Shown piece after piece: positions 6,609 to 7,055 of a stretch of 7,055 nucleotides of DNA. Within the stretch, counting starts at the first letter, position 1. Every line of letters starts with the position of its first letter. Source of the DNA: JAWUVP01 sp034112285 (lineage in GTDB: Bacteria > Pseudomonadota > Gammaproteobacteria > JABDGN01); assembly GCA_034112285.1 (NCBI GenBank), contig JAWUVP010000057.1:1-7055 (forward strand), given 5' to 3'. A model generated the notes under the pieces. The model saw nothing but the letters and a program-made list of their open reading frames with translations, did not search any database and was not told the origin of the DNA. The position numbers and the translations under genes were made by a program.

Positions 6609-6637
6609 ATTATACCGTTTAGAAGCGAAGATGCGAG
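6609..6637 (-). promoter_or_regulatory. Candidate sigma70 promoter of ileS
   Basis: On the minus strand a perfect TATAAT (6609-6614) lies 27 bases before the ileS ATG. Seventeen bases further up is CTCGCA (6632-6637), only a 3 of 6 match to the -35 consensus. Transcription would begin near 6602, giving a leader of about 20 nt. An inverted repeat (arms 6622-6635 and 6654-6666) covers the spacer and the region upstream of the -35. Confidence 0.55.
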
Positions 6638-6666
6638 GCTAACTTTACGAGCACGCATCACGCTTC
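6622..6666. repeat. Inverted repeat overlapping the ileS promoter
   Basis: GAAGCG-AAG-ATGCG (6622-6635) and CGCAT-CA-CGCTTC (6654-6666) are inverted copies of two blocks (6 and 5 bp) with a short unequal spacer, around an 18-nt loop. It could be an operator, or a hairpin ending the upstream minus-strand gene, but no T-tract follows the stem. The function is unknown and chance is possible. Confidence 0.35.
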
Positions 6667-6721
6667 AAAAGCATCCACACAAATTAGCTGCCTGAATATC
6701 AGTACTCAGAAATCATGTCGG

Positions 6722-7055
6722 CTAATCTAAATCTGGATTGTGATGGTAGTTCACCTGTTCGTAGGCCCCACCACCCTCACCAGCCTCAAGTAAATGACTA
6801 CGATCACTCATTGCAAGTAAAGCAGTACCTTCATTTATCTCAGTATAAGTCACACGCCCACCCCCACCAGTAGCATCAAACCCATTCTGAACCATTCTTC
6901 TAACCGCAGGCATAACCCAATAAGATCTAGAAAGATAATAACGAATACGATCGCGCGCGCCAGTTCCAACCGCATAACACAAATTAAAAGGTGCACAGAC
7001 AATTTTCCCGGTGCCCCAACGTAAGCTTGTCCAATATTGCCGTAACGAATCAGCA
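6722..7055 (-). CDS. C-terminal part of an unrecognised protein, cut by the window edge
   Basis: The minus-strand frame ending at the TAG 6722-6724 stays open to the last base of the window, at least 110 codons, so the start lies outside. The visible part begins ADSLRQYWTSLRWGTGKIV and ends YEQVNYHHNPDLD. It has an Arg/Tyr-rich middle (ARDRIRYYLSRSYWVMPAVRR) and two glycine clusters, TGGGGR and EGEGGGAYE-like, near the end. I recognise no domain. The only start-like codon inside the window is a TTG at 6980-6982, and the frame reads through it without interruption, so it is unlikely to be the true start. The gene runs in the same direction as ileS and ends 140 bp before it, with a separate ileS promoter between. 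The coding call rests on the open frame and plausible composition only; a degraded gene is possible. Confidence 0.55.
   Translation of the reverse strand, partial: ADSLRQYWTSLRWGTGKIVCAPFNLCYAVGTGARDRIRYYLSRSYWVMPAVRRMVQNGFDATGGGGRVTYTEINEGTALLAMSDRSHLLEAGEGGGAYEQVNYHHNPDLD

Noticed and set aside
6582..6721. T-box or other tRNA-sensing leader before ileS
   Set aside because: The promoter predicts a leader of only about 20 nt, too short for such a structure, and T-boxes are not expected in gammaproteobacteria.
6715..6873. Plus-strand 52-codon frame starting MSANLNLDCDG, His/Pro-rich
   Set aside because: It is antisense to the longer minus-strand frame and lacks a ribosome site; the His/Pro richness mirrors Gly/Trp/Val codons on the other strand.

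Overview
The window reads as ordinary chromosome of a gammaproteobacterium. The isoleucyl-tRNA synthetase follows the gammaproteobacterial type from its first residues to its C-terminal zinc site. Moderate to low GC, a small beta-barrel surface protein, a bacterial NSS/SNF amino-acid transporter and two genes without recognisable relatives would fit a host-associated lineage such as Legionellales. That placement is an inference, not something the sequence proves.

Layout, left to right. (1) 64-714, minus strand: a secreted 8-stranded-type outer-membrane beta-barrel protein. (2) 715-1102: a 388-bp divergent intergenic region. It holds two back-to-back sigma70-like promoters whose -35 boxes overlap, and a 172-bp non-coding element (840-1011). 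The element has 23-bp terminal inverted repeats, a flanking direct repeat that looks like a target-site duplication, and a long inner palindrome; it is a MITE-like insertion. (3) 1103-3699, plus strand: a tight cluster of an SNF-family Na+-coupled transporter, an unrecognised 275-aa protein, and tsaE (tRNA t6A biosynthesis). The transporter and unknown gene are 9 nt apart, and the unknown gene overlaps tsaE by ATGA. (4) 3700-3809: a convergent intergenic region with a hairpin terminator. (5) 3810-6581, minus strand: ileS, complete. (6) 6582-6721: the ileS promoter region. (7) 6722-7055, minus strand: the 3' end of an unrecognised gene that continues beyond the window.

The two well-understood housekeeping genes are linked in function. 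TsaE helps make t6A37 on ANN-decoding tRNAs, including tRNA-Ile, and IleRS charges tRNA-Ile. They meet tail to tail over one terminator. Both are away from their usual gammaproteobacterial neighbours: tsaE has no nnrD or amiB beside it, and ileS has no ribF or lspA.

The most interesting structure is the MITE-like element, which sits inside the likely 5' leader of the transporter operon. The next most interesting is the AT-rich unknown gene placed between the transporter and tsaE. I see no defence system, CRISPR array, phage or plasmid machinery, or other clearly new multi-gene system here.
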